Position numbers and translations under genes: made by a program. The notes under the pieces are model-generated. The model saw nothing but the letters and a program-made list of their open reading frames with translations, had not been told where the DNA came from and searched no databases. From Chloroflexota bacterium (GTDB lineage: Bacteria; Chloroflexota; Anaerolineae; B4-G1), in NCBI GenBank assembly GCA_024232355.1, contig JAAEPW010001061.1, positions 1-64,000 of the forward strand: 64,000 nucleotides of DNA, written 5' to 3'. Numbering within the stretch: the first letter of the stretch is position 1; each line of letters begins with the position of its first letter. Positions 30,480 to 40,138 of this stretch are shown piece after piece.

Positions 30480-32777
30480 CTAAATTAGTGTCTCGGGATC
30501 AGCCCGGGAAAAGTGTGCGCGATAAGCTTTTGCTTCTTTGAGTAACACTCGCAGTTGGGCGATGATCTCAGACGGGTCAACACTGATCGTTTGGCTGCCT
30601 ACCGCCATTTTGATCTCGTCGCCGTTTTCATCGAGGATGGTGATCTGCCCGCGACCTGCGAGCCAACCCAATCCGGCGCGCACACTCTCCTCCCTCTGAG
30701 CAGTGGCCGCCGCCAGGGTCGAGATCCTAGCTCGCCCTTGGTCTGCGTTCAGCGCTCGCTTGACCAGACCAGCCAATCGTTGCAGGAACTTTTTCGGTTC
30801 GTCCAGGCCAGGGTCTATGCCAAATAAATAGATTGTCTCGGGTGAAACCTTTTTCATTGTCTTTTGTAACTCGTTGGGGCCGGGGGGTGTCGTCCAGATG
30901 GCGAGGGTTTGAGACGGGATTAATTCACGCCGATCCTGGCCCGTGACCTCGGCCCGTGCCTTGGCCTCGGCCCACACTTGCACGTCTTTCTCTGTGCGCA
31001 GACGTTCCAGCACTTGGTGAGGGTTGGTTTCTTGACGATAGTCGACGATATGTATCTTGGGCTTGGATATCTGGACTTTTGCGGGTTGGACTTTTTCGCG
31101 CGCATCCACCCACACCACCTGCACCTCTCGTTGGCCCCGGTAGTCGCTGGCCTGGACGCTGTATGCCAGGTCAAAGCGCCCCTGGGGAAGCGGTGACCCG
31201 CCCCCACGCCACCACAACACCGTTTGCGTCGTGCCTGCTCCATCCTCCACGACTAGCCGCAGGTGTTCGCGGGTGCGGCCGATGGTGCGATGGCTTTTCA
31301 ACACTAGCCCCTTGGTCGCCAATGTCAGTGCCGGGTTGCCCTGCCCAAAAGGTGCCAACCGTTCCAACTGCTCTACCAGGTCGAGGGATAGGTCGGCCAG
31401 GGGTAGGTAGCCGTCTATCTGAAGTGAGGGCTTTTCGGCGACACCCTCGCGCATCTCTAGGACGGTGCGCGATAGGGCACGGCGGAATTCAGGGATGCGT
31501 TCAGGGTCGATGGACAGCCCGGCCGCCATCGGGTGGCCGCCGAAACGGTTCAGCATTTCCCCGTGGGCGGCGATGGCGGTGTGAATGTCGCAGCCCTCGA
31601 CCGACCGCGCCGACCCCCGGCCCATCTCGTCGGGCGGGGTAGCGATGAGCAATGCGGGTCTGTTGTACCGCTCGGCCAACCGCCCAGCCACGATGCCGAC
31701 GACGCCGGGCGGCCAGGTTGGGTGGTTCAGTACCAGCGCGCCGTACTCTAACAGTGAAGGGTCGCGCTCGATCTGTGCCTCGGCGGCCTGGGTGATCTGG
31801 TTGCACAACATCTTGCGCTGGGCGTTCAGGCCCTCCATTTGGGTAGCCAGAACGCGGGCGCGGGCCAGGTCGTCGGTGGTCAGGAACTCGACGGCGGGGG
31901 TGGCGTCGTCCAGGCGGCCTAGGGCATTGAGACGCGGCCCCAGCCCAAAGCCGATGTGTTCCCCAGTGAGCCGGTCGGGATGGATTCCGGCGGTCTCCAT
32001 CATTACTTGGAGGCCAAGGCGCTTGGCGCGGCGCAGGACCTCTAGTCCTCGTTGGAGCAAGTAGCGTGTGTCGCCGGTCTGCGTTGCCACGTCGGCCACG
32101 ATGCCGATGGCCACCAGGTCGAGGTGTTGGATCGCGTCCTTGGCCCGCCCCGCTCGCTCGTACAGCGCCTCGGCCAGTTTGTAGGCCGCGCCTACCCCCG
32201 GCAGCTCGCGCAAGGGGTGATTCTCGGGCAGCATCTTGGGGTTGATCACGGCATGAGCCTGAGGCAAGGTGGGGGGCAAGTCGTGGTGGTCGGTGACGAT
32301 CACGTCTACACCCTGCGTCTGGGCATAGTCGATGGCCTCGTGAGCGGTGACGCCGGTGTCGCACGTCAGTACAAGCTTGGCTCCGTCCGCAATGATCTGT
32401 TTTAGCACAGGCAGGTTGACGCCGTGGGACTCTTTTCGGCGGTGCGGTATATGGAAGCGTACCACCGCACCCAGATCTCTCAACGTAGAGACCAAAACGG
32501 TCGTTGAGGTTTGGCCGTCGGCGTCAAAGTCGCCCCAGACACAGATCGTCTCGCCTTGCCGGATGGCGCGCTCCAGCCGCTCTGCCGCTTTTACCATGTT
32601 GGGCAGATCGGTTGGGGGAGCGGGGTGGTAGTGATCGGGATCGAGAAACGCTCTGGCTGTTTCAACCTCGGTGATTCCCCGGCGAGCCAAAGTTGCCGCT
32701 ACCAAGGGGTGACCGCCAATGGCGGACTGTAGTGCTGGGGGCACTTGAATGTCTTGTGGGTCGATCCAATCTTTCAT
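30480..32777 (-). CDS. recJ: Single-stranded-DNA-specific exonuclease RecJ
   Basis: A 765-residue protein. DHH-family motifs: VWGDFDADGQTST, TCDTGVTA, VTDHHDLP and, in DHHA1, GSARSVEGCDIHTAI with NRFGGHPMAAGL. An OB-fold follows (~470-570), then a C-terminal extension of ~190 residues typical of longer RecJ proteins. Role: 5'-3' degradation of single-stranded DNA in RecF-type recombination and mismatch repair, with Mn2+/Mg2+. It starts 15 bases after the PD-(D/E)XK nuclease gene and is probably in its operon. Confidence 0.95.
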   Translation of the reverse strand: MKDWIDPQDIQVPPALQSAIGGHPLVAATLARRGITEVETARAFLDPDHYHPAPPTDLPNMVKAAERLERAIRQGETICVWGDFDADGQTSTTVLVSTLRDLGAVVRFHIPHRRKESHGVNLPVLKQIIADGAKLVLTCDTGVTAHEAIDYAQTQGVDVIVTDHHDLPPTLPQAHAVINPKMLPENHPLRELPGVGAAYKLAEALYERAGRAKDAIQHLDLVAIGIVADVATQTGDTRYLLQRGLEVLRRAKRLGLQVMMETAGIHPDRLTGEHIGFGLGPRLNALGRLDDATPAVEFLTTDDLARARVLATQMEGLNAQRKMLCNQITQAAEAQIERDPSLLEYGALVLNHPTWPPGVVGIVAGRLAERYNRPALLIATPPDEMGRGSARSVEGCDIHTAIAAHGEMLNRFGGHPMAAGLSIDPERIPEFRRALSRTVLEMREGVAEKPSLQIDGYLPLADLSLDLVEQLERLAPFGQGNPALTLATKGLVLKSHRTIGRTREHLRLVVEDGAGTTQTVLWWRGGGSPLPQGRFDLAYSVQASDYRGQREVQVVWVDAREKVQPAKVQISKPKIHIVDYRQETNPHQVLERLRTEKDVQVWAEAKARAEVTGQDRRELIPSQTLAIWTTPPGPNELQKTMKKVSPETIYLFGIDPGLDEPKKFLQRLAGLVKRALNADQGRARISTLAAATAQREESVRAGLGWLAGRGQITILDENGDEIKMAVGSQTISVDPSEIIAQLRVLLKEAKAYRAHFSRADPETLI

Positions 32778-32792
32778 AAGGGGGATTGGCTC

Positions 32793-33620
32793 CTAATACT
32801 CGATTTCGGCGATCTGTTCCAGGTCGAGAGAAATGTCGAAATCATCGTCTGGCTCAGATGCCTCTTCGATTTCGTCGAACGGGCCAGCTTTGACGCCGCG
32901 CTGGCACAGCGAGCGATACGGGCAGTAGTCGCAGTGTCGTTCCTCGATGGTGAGGGGCCACTCGTGATCTCCCAGATTTTTGATTTCATCGATCCGTGAG
33001 GTTAAATAGACCTCGTCTGCATCGTATTGGGCTGCGTCGTATATAAAGCGTTCGGGATTGTCGGGAAAGTTGGCAAACCAGTAGATCATCTCTATTTGTT
33101 CAGGCTCAAAGGACTGGCCATCGTTGAGATGATGCCCGGCACGAGCCAGCACGTAGGCATATACCCTGGTCTGCAACCGTCCGGTTAGCCATTTGCGTGA
33201 GGTTCGCTTGCGAGAAGTCTTCCAATCCACGATAACGGCCCACTGCCCCGGGTCTACCGTGACCAGATCGTACTTGGCCGCTAAACGATAGCCACTAATT
33301 GGTGCAGACAATAGAACTTCAGGATAGCGAAATGGTGATAGAACGAACCCAGTTTTAGAGTAATTTTGCCACCAGCGACTGAGATCGGCATCGTTCACCA
33401 TGCGCAATAGATCTTTTTGAGGGATACCCAGCATGTGCCGATGAACCAAACGATGGAACGCTGCGCCCTGCTGCATATAGCGCTCGTTTTCCAGGGCGGG
33501 CTCGGCCTCGTGGGCGGGCCAGGCTACCCGTTCCACGTATCGTAGTTGAAAGCGTCGCGGGCAGTCCACGTAATCTTGCAAGCTGGCCTGACTGAACTGA
33601 AAGTCGGTAGGTAGAGTCAT
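32793..33620 (-). CDS. PD-(D/E)XK nuclease (PDDEXK_1 / Cas4-like)
   Basis: 275 residues from ATG 33620, seven bases after the helicase stop. N-terminal FSQASLQDYVDCPRRFQL is the usual opening of the family; YDLVTVDPGQWAVIVDWKTS gives the D-x(n)-DxK core; and the C-terminal CDYCPYRSLCQRG with the earlier Cys (DCPRRF) is the 4Fe-4S pattern of AddB/Cas4-like nucleases. In AddAB/RecBCD this nuclease is fused to the helicase; here it is a separate protein. The coupling to the two helicase genes suggests one complex (inference). Confidence 0.88.
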   Translation of the reverse strand: MTLPTDFQFSQASLQDYVDCPRRFQLRYVERVAWPAHEAEPALENERYMQQGAAFHRLVHRHMLGIPQKDLLRMVNDADLSRWWQNYSKTGFVLSPFRYPEVLLSAPISGYRLAAKYDLVTVDPGQWAVIVDWKTSRKRTSRKWLTGRLQTRVYAYVLARAGHHLNDGQSFEPEQIEMIYWFANFPDNPERFIYDAAQYDADEVYLTSRIDEIKNLGDHEWPLTIEERHCDYCPYRSLCQRGVKAGPFDEIEEASEPDDDFDISLDLEQIAEIEY

Positions 33621-33627
33621 CGGTTCG

Positions 33628-35910
33628 TCACTCTTGAGAATCTGCGAATGTTTCCTCACAGAATGTCTGCAAGGCGATAAAGGGGACGGCGGGCTGCTGG
33701 TCGCCACGGCGCCCGGTGTTCCAGGTGATGATCAGTTCTTTCTTGGCGCGAGTGATGCCGACGTAGAGCAGTCGCAGCCGCTCGGATACGTATTCTATCC
33801 GTGCTTTTCGAGTCGCCGTGCCTTCTTCGTACACATTGTGGGGAGAGCGGAGGGCTTCCAGTTGGGCCAGGGCCTCGGCCTCCAGGTTCAGACGGTCGCG
33901 CACGAACCACTTTTCCGAGATGAACTGGTCGTGGGGCAAGGCCGACGGAAAGTTATAGTTGTTGACTGACATCAAATAGACCCGGTCCCACTCGAGTCCC
34001 TTGGCCTTGTGGACGGTGGCGATGACGACCTGTCCCTGGTACTTTTCGGGGTCAAATCCGCTATCGTCGTCGCTCATCCCCAGGAAGCGGCGCTCGTTCT
34101 TGGCTACCACTACCAGTTCCCCGGTCAGTTCTGGCAGTCGCCAGTCGGGGTTGCTGGCGCTGGCCCGTCGCAGGACCACGGCCAGCTTGTGCGCCACGGC
34201 CAGGTCGCCCGGTTCCTGGAACAGGTCCTGGGCCAGGGTGAGGATAAGTTGGTCGATGGGCAGCAGGGTCGCCTCCTGCCAGCGGCGAACCAGATCACGG
34301 AATTTCGTCAACTGTTCACGCGCGTCGGGGAATTCGGCGCTTAGGTCTAGTGTGTCCAGCCAATCGTGGCCCGGCCAGGGCCAAAGAAAGTCCTCGACCT
34401 GGCGGCATTTGCGCAGTGCCTTGGTGATGGCTCCGAGGCGCGCTTTGACGTCCTCTTCCCCATCGCGGTCGTCGCGCCGCCACACCTGGTAGGTCCGCGC
34501 CAGCTTGTTCGTCGACGCGGGATCGGCCAAATAGTTGACGACGTTGCCCAGCGCCCCCGCCGCCTCCCGGGTAGACATTGTGCTGCGCAAGAGTTCGACG
34601 TACTCTATGCCGCGCGCCTTGAGTTCGTTGGCCAGGTCAAAACCGCGCTGGTTGCGCGGCACCAGGACGGCCACGGTCTGATCTTGGTGGTCGGGCAGCC
34701 AGCGGGCCAGGGAATCGACCACTGCGTTGAGTTCGTCTCCCGATTTGAATTTGCGAGCTATGATTCGCACTTGGCTGGGGTCGTCGGGCGGGTTGGGCTG
34801 CGGATCGCCGGGCGGCGTCGGCTCGATGTGGGGAGGAGCCAGTGCGTCTTGAACTAGGTTCACTGGGTGCTCGGCTTGTGTCCAATCGATCAAATAGTTG
34901 GCCAGTTTGATGATGCTTTGCGTCGAGCGACCCGAGTTGGGCAGCTCACGTGGGACGACGTCCAATTCTTCCATAAAATCCCGCAACAATTGAGGGCTGG
35001 CGGTGGTAAAGGTCTCATAGATGGCCTGGTTGGGGTCGCCGACGCGTACCCAGTTGCCGCTAGGGCCGACCAGCAACCGTAGGATTTGCTCTTGTAACCG
35101 GCTGCTATCCTGCGCTTCATCCTCCAGGATAAAGGGCCAGCGGTGCCGCAGCCGCTCCAGATACTCCCGGTCCAATTTCAGGACCTTCAGCGCTAGACGG
35201 ATCAGGTCATCAAAGTCTACCCCTTTCTTATTTAAGGATCGCTGGTAGTTGTCGTAGATGGATATGCACATATCGATCAAGGGCAAGGATTGCGAGGGAA
35301 AGATAGTTAGTTGATCGTCGGGTTGGTGCAGCAGGCAGCGGAGGTCAGCGGCGGTGAGTTGCAGGTCTTTGGCCTGCCGGATAAAGTTACCGGCGACATT
35401 GTTCACCAGGCCGGGCCACTGGGCGCGGCGTGCCCACTCTTGCCGTCCTTCGTCCAGGTCGAAGGATAGGAAATCGTCGGCGGCGTGGGGATGGTTGCGC
35501 AGCCAGGCTTCTGCGGCATCTTGCCGGATCTGGTCCGCTGCCCGCTCGTCCATGATCTGAAAGTCGTCGGCCAGTCCCGCCAGGTCCGGGCGCTCGCGGA
35601 CAATATCGTGGGCTAGGCTGTGCAGAGTGCATACTCGGTAGCCGAGGTGGGGAAACAGCCCGCGCTGCTCAATAAAGCCTGCTACTCGTCCCCGAAAGTT
35701 GTCCACGGCCGAGTTGACCAACGTCACGACCAAGACTTCTTGATTTTCTCGACTATCTTGAGCTTCTTTCAGCACCCCGCTGGCGACCAGTTGGGCGGCC
35801 AGGGCCGAGAGGATATAGGTCTTGCCGCTGCCGGGCACGGCAGAGACGCCCATTTTGCCGACAGTATAGTCCAGGACCTCCTGCTGCTTGGGGCGTGGTT
35901 TGAATGTCAT
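33628..35910 (-). CDS. UvrD/PcrA-like superfamily 1 DNA helicase
   Basis: 760 residues from ATG 35910, which leaves a 7-base gap to the gene upstream; a longer frame overlaps it. SF1A motifs in order: Q motif (RPKQQEVLDY), Walker A VPGSGKTYIL, motif II ILEDEAQDSS, motif III VGDPNQAIYETF, motif V TVHKAKGLEWDRVYL and motif VI LYVGITRAKKEL. All catalytic residues are present, so it should be an active 3'-5' helicase. It belongs to a four-gene unit with a second helicase, a nuclease and RecJ. Confidence 0.93.
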   Translation of the reverse strand: MTFKPRPKQQEVLDYTVGKMGVSAVPGSGKTYILSALAAQLVASGVLKEAQDSRENQEVLVVTLVNSAVDNFRGRVAGFIEQRGLFPHLGYRVCTLHSLAHDIVRERPDLAGLADDFQIMDERAADQIRQDAAEAWLRNHPHAADDFLSFDLDEGRQEWARRAQWPGLVNNVAGNFIRQAKDLQLTAADLRCLLHQPDDQLTIFPSQSLPLIDMCISIYDNYQRSLNKKGVDFDDLIRLALKVLKLDREYLERLRHRWPFILEDEAQDSSRLQEQILRLLVGPSGNWVRVGDPNQAIYETFTTASPQLLRDFMEELDVVPRELPNSGRSTQSIIKLANYLIDWTQAEHPVNLVQDALAPPHIEPTPPGDPQPNPPDDPSQVRIIARKFKSGDELNAVVDSLARWLPDHQDQTVAVLVPRNQRGFDLANELKARGIEYVELLRSTMSTREAAGALGNVVNYLADPASTNKLARTYQVWRRDDRDGEEDVKARLGAITKALRKCRQVEDFLWPWPGHDWLDTLDLSAEFPDAREQLTKFRDLVRRWQEATLLPIDQLILTLAQDLFQEPGDLAVAHKLAVVLRRASASNPDWRLPELTGELVVVAKNERRFLGMSDDDSGFDPEKYQGQVVIATVHKAKGLEWDRVYLMSVNNYNFPSALPHDQFISEKWFVRDRLNLEAEALAQLEALRSPHNVYEEGTATRKARIEYVSERLRLLYVGITRAKKELIITWNTGRRGDQQPAVPFIALQTFCEETFADSQE

Positions 35911-35917
35911 GTTTGAT

Positions 35918-38092
35918 TCATTGTCCTTGGCGGCGCAGTATGCGCTGGATGGCGTGCAGCAACGCCCCTTTCTGCTCATAGCCTTGTTCGCCCAACTCGC
36001 TCAAGCCGAGGTAGACCTGGTGACGGCAGCGGCGGATCAGGCCCGTGGTGAGGCGGTGGAGCGCGTCCTGCCGGGTCTCGACCTCGTCGGTGTCGGTCCA
36101 GAGCGCGCTGTCCTCGCTGCGGGGCCAGTGCCGGCTGAGCACGTAGGGGTGGGTGAGGGGTTGGTAGAGCCGTTCCCACCAGCCTCGCCCGCCGACGTTG
36201 AGCCAGAATTGATAGTCCACGGGACGGTTGTTCATCAAAAAGGTATAGGCCGGGGCCAGCAGTACTGCGTCTTCCGGCTGAAGCTGCCAGCCGAGGATGT
36301 ATTGGGCCGCGATCACGCCGTCTTGTACCATTTCCAAGTATTCTTGTCCCAAGGACTTGGGGCCAGAAACCGGGTTTTTGTCGCTCTGTTTATCTAAAAA
36401 CCCGGTTTCTCCTGCTACCCACCGGAATTTTTGCACCGACTCGATCAGGTTGGCGGCTATTCGCCCGGCGTCATAGTCGTGGTGAAAGCGGTACCCGTTC
36501 TGAGACAGTACCTCGCCGAACAAGCGGCTCAGAAAGTGGTCCAGCTCCAGCTGCAAACCGGCATAGTTCGCCATCCAGACGCGCAACCGATCGTACCGCT
36601 GGCCCAGCACAAAGGTGAGACGCTCCTGCATCTCGGATTTGATCTGGTCAAAAGAGCCCAGATTCGGCTGGCCTTCGCGGACGCGGTAGACGATGTGGGT
36701 CAAGAGTTGCGCCCGCACCAGGTCCATTCCGTCGATGGCCTGCATTAGCGCGTAGGCCACGTCAAAGCGGCTGGGGCAGATGGACCATTCTGGATGGGCC
36801 ACGGCGGCCAGGGTCAGCAGGCAGCGGGTGGCCGGTTCCTCCCGCAGCGCGCGCGAGGGACGGTGAGAGCGGGCCGGAATTTTATGCTGTGCCAATCGGT
36901 TTGTCAGCGAAAAGCGCAGGGCATCGGTCAGGAACGGGGCCAGCACGGCGATCTCTCCCGGCGGCGTACCCTCGTCGTGTACCAGTCGGGCGATCTCCCC
37001 GGCGACCCAGTCGAGCATCTCGGGATGGTAACGGTGATATTGGTATTCCAGTGCCATGGGGATTTCAGATTTTTCATTCTCTGATTCCACCGCTGATCGG
37101 TTCAGGCTGCGAGATAGTTCGACTCCTAACGCTTGCAGGCCGGGTGAGATGATGAAGGAATCGCCAAAGGCGAGCCGCTCGTCGCACAGTTCGCCGAGGG
37201 CGTGCGCGCTCTCGGGGTCGGCGCCCAGAAAACGCCGGTAACCGGCCTCATCGTCATATATCACCAGCGCCGACCGGCACTCGCCCAGCCACTCTCGCAA
37301 CAGATCGTGAGCTATCGGCATGTCTTCCTCGACGTTGTCCGCGATGAGGTGGGTGTAGGTTCTCAACAAGTAACTGCGGCACAAAAGTCCGGTGGCGCCA
37401 TTAGCCGACGGTTCAGGACCCGTCGGCCACAGGTGTTTGGTGAACACCTCGAGCTGGAGCGAAAAGTCGAGCAGGTTGTGGGCCAGGCAGTGCTCGCGGA
37501 AACGGGTGGCGCAGGTCTGTGCCTCGTCATAGATGCGCCGCTGGCTTTGCTCGCCTCCCCAGGCGGATTTGAGCCGCTCGCTGATCTCGGTGTGGGGGAA
37601 CCCGACCACGGCGGCCTTGTTGAGGTTGTCGATGATCTGGCTGTAGAGCCGGTTGCGGTCGATGACGATGGTCTCAAAGTAGCCCTCGTCGAGCAGAGGG
37701 CGAACCAGGCGAGCCATATAATATTGGGCCGTTTCCAGGGTGAGAAAGGTGGGCGGTTGGTCGGGTTGGCCAAAGCCCGCTTCCTCGGCGACCAGCGGCC
37801 AGAACAGATCTACCATCCGCCGCGCCAATCCGCCGATGGTGACGATGGTCACCTGTCCGCCCGGCCCAACAGTTGAACGGTGGAGGGCTTCATAATAAGG
37901 TGTCGCCAGTGTGCGCTGAGGGACGACCACCAGGATAAAGCGAGCCGGAACGCCCGAGTCGAGCAGATGGAGGAGGCGCGCAACGCCGGCGGTCGTCTTG
38001 CCGGTGCCGGACGGCCCTGCCAGAAAGATTTTGCTCTCGACGGGACGGCTTGCGATAGCGAGTTGCTGGTTGGAAAGAGTTAATGATGTCAT
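35918..38092 (-). CDS. Divergent SF1 helicase-like protein (AddB/RexB-like, no nuclease domain)
   Basis: 724 residues. Walker A is clear (FLAGPSGTGKTTAG, ~26-39), and the overall plan follows SF1 helicases of the AddB/UvrD type. The region where motif II should be reads LIADNVEEDMPIA, without DExx, and motif III is poor, so ATPase or helicase activity may be weak or lost. No C-terminal PD-(D/E)XK domain or Fe-S cysteines are seen; those occur in the separate protein two genes on. AddB-type subunits mainly have a structural and Chi-scanning role. First gene of the recombination operon. Confidence 0.75.
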   Translation of the reverse strand: MTSLTLSNQQLAIASRPVESKIFLAGPSGTGKTTAGVARLLHLLDSGVPARFILVVVPQRTLATPYYEALHRSTVGPGGQVTIVTIGGLARRMVDLFWPLVAEEAGFGQPDQPPTFLTLETAQYYMARLVRPLLDEGYFETIVIDRNRLYSQIIDNLNKAAVVGFPHTEISERLKSAWGGEQSQRRIYDEAQTCATRFREHCLAHNLLDFSLQLEVFTKHLWPTGPEPSANGATGLLCRSYLLRTYTHLIADNVEEDMPIAHDLLREWLGECRSALVIYDDEAGYRRFLGADPESAHALGELCDERLAFGDSFIISPGLQALGVELSRSLNRSAVESENEKSEIPMALEYQYHRYHPEMLDWVAGEIARLVHDEGTPPGEIAVLAPFLTDALRFSLTNRLAQHKIPARSHRPSRALREEPATRCLLTLAAVAHPEWSICPSRFDVAYALMQAIDGMDLVRAQLLTHIVYRVREGQPNLGSFDQIKSEMQERLTFVLGQRYDRLRVWMANYAGLQLELDHFLSRLFGEVLSQNGYRFHHDYDAGRIAANLIESVQKFRWVAGETGFLDKQSDKNPVSGPKSLGQEYLEMVQDGVIAAQYILGWQLQPEDAVLLAPAYTFLMNNRPVDYQFWLNVGGRGWWERLYQPLTHPYVLSRHWPRSEDSALWTDTDEVETRQDALHRLTTGLIRRCRHQVYLGLSELGEQGYEQKGALLHAIQRILRRQGQ

Positions 38093-38280
38093 TTGAGTCG
38101 TATGCTTTGTTAGGTTGGCTCGATGAATGTGCCAGTGTTGGTCTGTATATTATCACAGATTTGTTTAGCGGCAAAACGATGATCGGATGAGATTTTCTAT
38201 TTGTGTGAGTGAGGGCGTTGGGATATAATTTAAAGCAGGGTGTGGAAATACATCGAATAAGAAAGACCAAGTCCAATGAT

Positions 38281-38550
38281 ATGTCACATTACATAATCCG
38301 CAAGATACGTCTCGCTCACTGCAAGAGAGGCCCCAATATTTGCGCAAAGTGCCGCGAGATGGGCGCAGAAAAGATATGCCTGTTGGACATTAGTCCGTCC
38401 GACGTGGGAGAGCTCCAGCGGCGCGTCATCCAGGTGAACGTGGAGGGCGAAGAGGGCTGGCGAGAGTTTGACGTCGTGCGGGTGTTCAAGAGCGAGACGG
38501 AGGCGAGAGCATACGCCGACGCAAACGGAATAAAAGACGTAGAATTTTGA
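38281..38550 (+). CDS. Small CxxC protein of unknown function
   Basis: 89 residues from ATG 38281 (MSHYIIRKIRLAHC); the frame is also open from 38209 but that part looks non-coding. Contains CKRGPNICAKCREMG (one CxxC) and a C-terminal half with FDVVRVFKSETEARAYADANG, a helix-turn type often seen at the end of small secreted or metabolic proteins. The four Cys could bind a metal. No ribosome site is strong. Divergent from the helicase operon; probably in one transcript with the hydrolase downstream. Confidence 0.55.
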   Translation: MSHYIIRKIRLAHCKRGPNICAKCREMGAEKICLLDISPSDVGELQRRVIQVNVEGEEGWREFDVVRVFKSETEARAYADANGIKDVEF

Positions 38551-38569
38551 TGGGCACAACAAGGATAAC

Positions 38570-39463
38570 ATGATGACTAAATCGAGTTTTCGTTTTCGTG
38601 GCGAGTCGCGGGTTCTGGATGCGGAGGCACGGTCTGGCGTGTCGGGTGAATTCGTGCAACTGCCGGATGGGATGACGCATTACGAAATCACAGGACCGCC
38701 GGATGGGCAGACCGTCGTGCTCGTACACGGATTTTCCGTCCCCTACTTTATCTGGGACCCGACCTTTGATGCCCTAGCAGAGGCGGGGTTCCGAGTGCTG
38801 CGTTATGATTTGTATGGCCGAGGCTACTCGGACAGGCCGGACGTCGCCTACGACCAGGACCTATTTGACCGCCAACTCGTGAATCTCCTTTCTGCCCTGG
38901 ACGTCGCGCTTCCGATAGACTTGATCGGTTTGTCTATGGGAGGGCCGATCACGGTCACGTTTGCGGACCGTCGTCCGGCTCAGGTTCGCAAGCTGGGCCT
39001 GATCGACCCGGCGGGTTTCATCACACGCACTCCTTTTTTCTTCAAGCTGATGCAGATCGCGCCGTTGGGCGAATGGCTGATGAGTTTGTTTGGAGACCGG
39101 ATGCTTTTGTCTGGACTGGCCGACGATTTTCACGATCTGGAAAAGCTCGCCGCGTATCGAGCTAAATATCTCCCGCCGATGAAATACGTGGGTTTCAAGC
39201 GGGCCTTGCTGTCCACGATACGGTATGGGATTCTGGGCGATGTGTCGGAGACTTTTCGGCGGGTGAGCAAGCAAAAGCGCCCAACTCTGTTGATCTGGGG
39301 GCGCGAGGATCAAACGGTTCCTTTCGATCACAGCGAAAGGGTCCGGGCGGCCATACCCCACATCGAGTTTCACGCGATAGACGGAGCCGGGCACATCCCC
39401 CATTATGAGCAGCCTGAATTGATCAACCCGCTCTTGATCAAGTTTTTGAGGCCAATCTCTTGA
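38570..39463 (+). CDS. Alpha/beta hydrolase
   Basis: 297 residues, cytoplasmic. Motifs: oxyanion HG in LVHGFSVP, nucleophile GLSMGG (Ser), acid in GREDQTVPF and catalytic His in GAGHIPHYEQPE, a complete Ser-Asp-His triad. A cap domain lies between strands 6 and 7 (~150-215). Substrate cannot be named; ester hydrolases and C-C hydrolases of this size look alike. ATG 38570 or 38573 follows AAGGA. Overlaps the next gene by four bases. Confidence 0.9.
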   Translation: MMTKSSFRFRGESRVLDAEARSGVSGEFVQLPDGMTHYEITGPPDGQTVVLVHGFSVPYFIWDPTFDALAEAGFRVLRYDLYGRGYSDRPDVAYDQDLFDRQLVNLLSALDVALPIDLIGLSMGGPITVTFADRRPAQVRKLGLIDPAGFITRTPFFFKLMQIAPLGEWLMSLFGDRMLLSGLADDFHDLEKLAAYRAKYLPPMKYVGFKRALLSTIRYGILGDVSETFRRVSKQKRPTLLIWGREDQTVPFDHSERVRAAIPHIEFHAIDGAGHIPHYEQPELINPLLIKFLRPIS

Positions 39464-40113
39464 GCCTGAAACGGCAGTTGATCCCCGCGCGAGAAGCGCG
39501 CATCGAAATCCGAGTAGTCAACTCGCGCTTTATTGCCACGGCGGCGCCGGTTTTCACCGTGGACGAGGCCAAGGCGTTCATCGCCCGCGTCAAGCACGAG
39601 TTTGCCGACGCGTCGCACAACGTCCCCGTGTACGTGATCGGCCACGGCGCGAGCGTCATCGCCCACAGCCGTGATGATGGTGAGCCGTCGGGGACAGCCG
39701 GGCGACCGGCGTTGACTGTCCTGCGGGGGAGCGGTTTGGGAGACGTAGCCGTCGTCGTGACGCGCTACTTTGGCGGGACCAAGCTGGGGACCGGCGGGCT
39801 GGTGCGTGCCTACGGGGACGCTGTTCGGGCGATCTTGGATGTACTGCCCCGTGCCATCAAGGTGCCCACGCACATTGTTACCATTGTGATGCCGTACAGC
39901 TATTTTGAGCGGATGCGTCTGCTGGTGGCGGCCCATCACGGCGTAATTCAGAACGAGGATTTTGCGGCCGAGGTGACAATGACAGCCCAGTTTGCTGTGG
40001 AGCATTTTCCCGCGTTTCAGATCGCGTTGCGGGAAATGTCCGGCGGGACGATCGAGGCGGACATTATCGAAACAAATGAGGCGACCATTATGCCTGTTGA
40101 AGTGGAAGCATAA
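39460..40113 (+). CDS. YigZ/IMPACT family protein (UPF0029)
   Basis: 217 residues with a TTG start at 39460 that overlaps the stop of the hydrolase (TTGA). The family signature SRDDGEPSGTAGRPAL and VVVTRYFGGTKLGTGGLVRAYG is complete, followed by the DUF1949-type C-terminal domain (~135-205). Bacterial YigZ proteins are of uncertain role, linked to translation or proteolysis by their similarity to eukaryotic IMPACT. Co-transcribed with the hydrolase. Confidence 0.92.
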   Translation: MSLKRQLIPAREARIEIRVVNSRFIATAAPVFTVDEAKAFIARVKHEFADASHNVPVYVIGHGASVIAHSRDDGEPSGTAGRPALTVLRGSGLGDVAVVVTRYFGGTKLGTGGLVRAYGDAVRAILDVLPRAIKVPTHIVTIVMPYSYFERMRLLVAAHHGVIQNEDFAAEVTMTAQFAVEHFPAFQIALREMSGGTIEADIIETNEATIMPVEVEA

Positions 40114-40138
40114 GACGGATTTCAAGGGAGATGATTAA

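Noticed and set aside
31501..32364. A 287-codon frame on the minus strand within recJ
   Set aside because: Arg/Pro-rich shifted frame of recJ, whose own frame has all DHH motifs.
37202..37876. A 224-codon plus-strand frame
   Set aside because: Antisense to the divergent helicase gene, with no ribosome site or family match.
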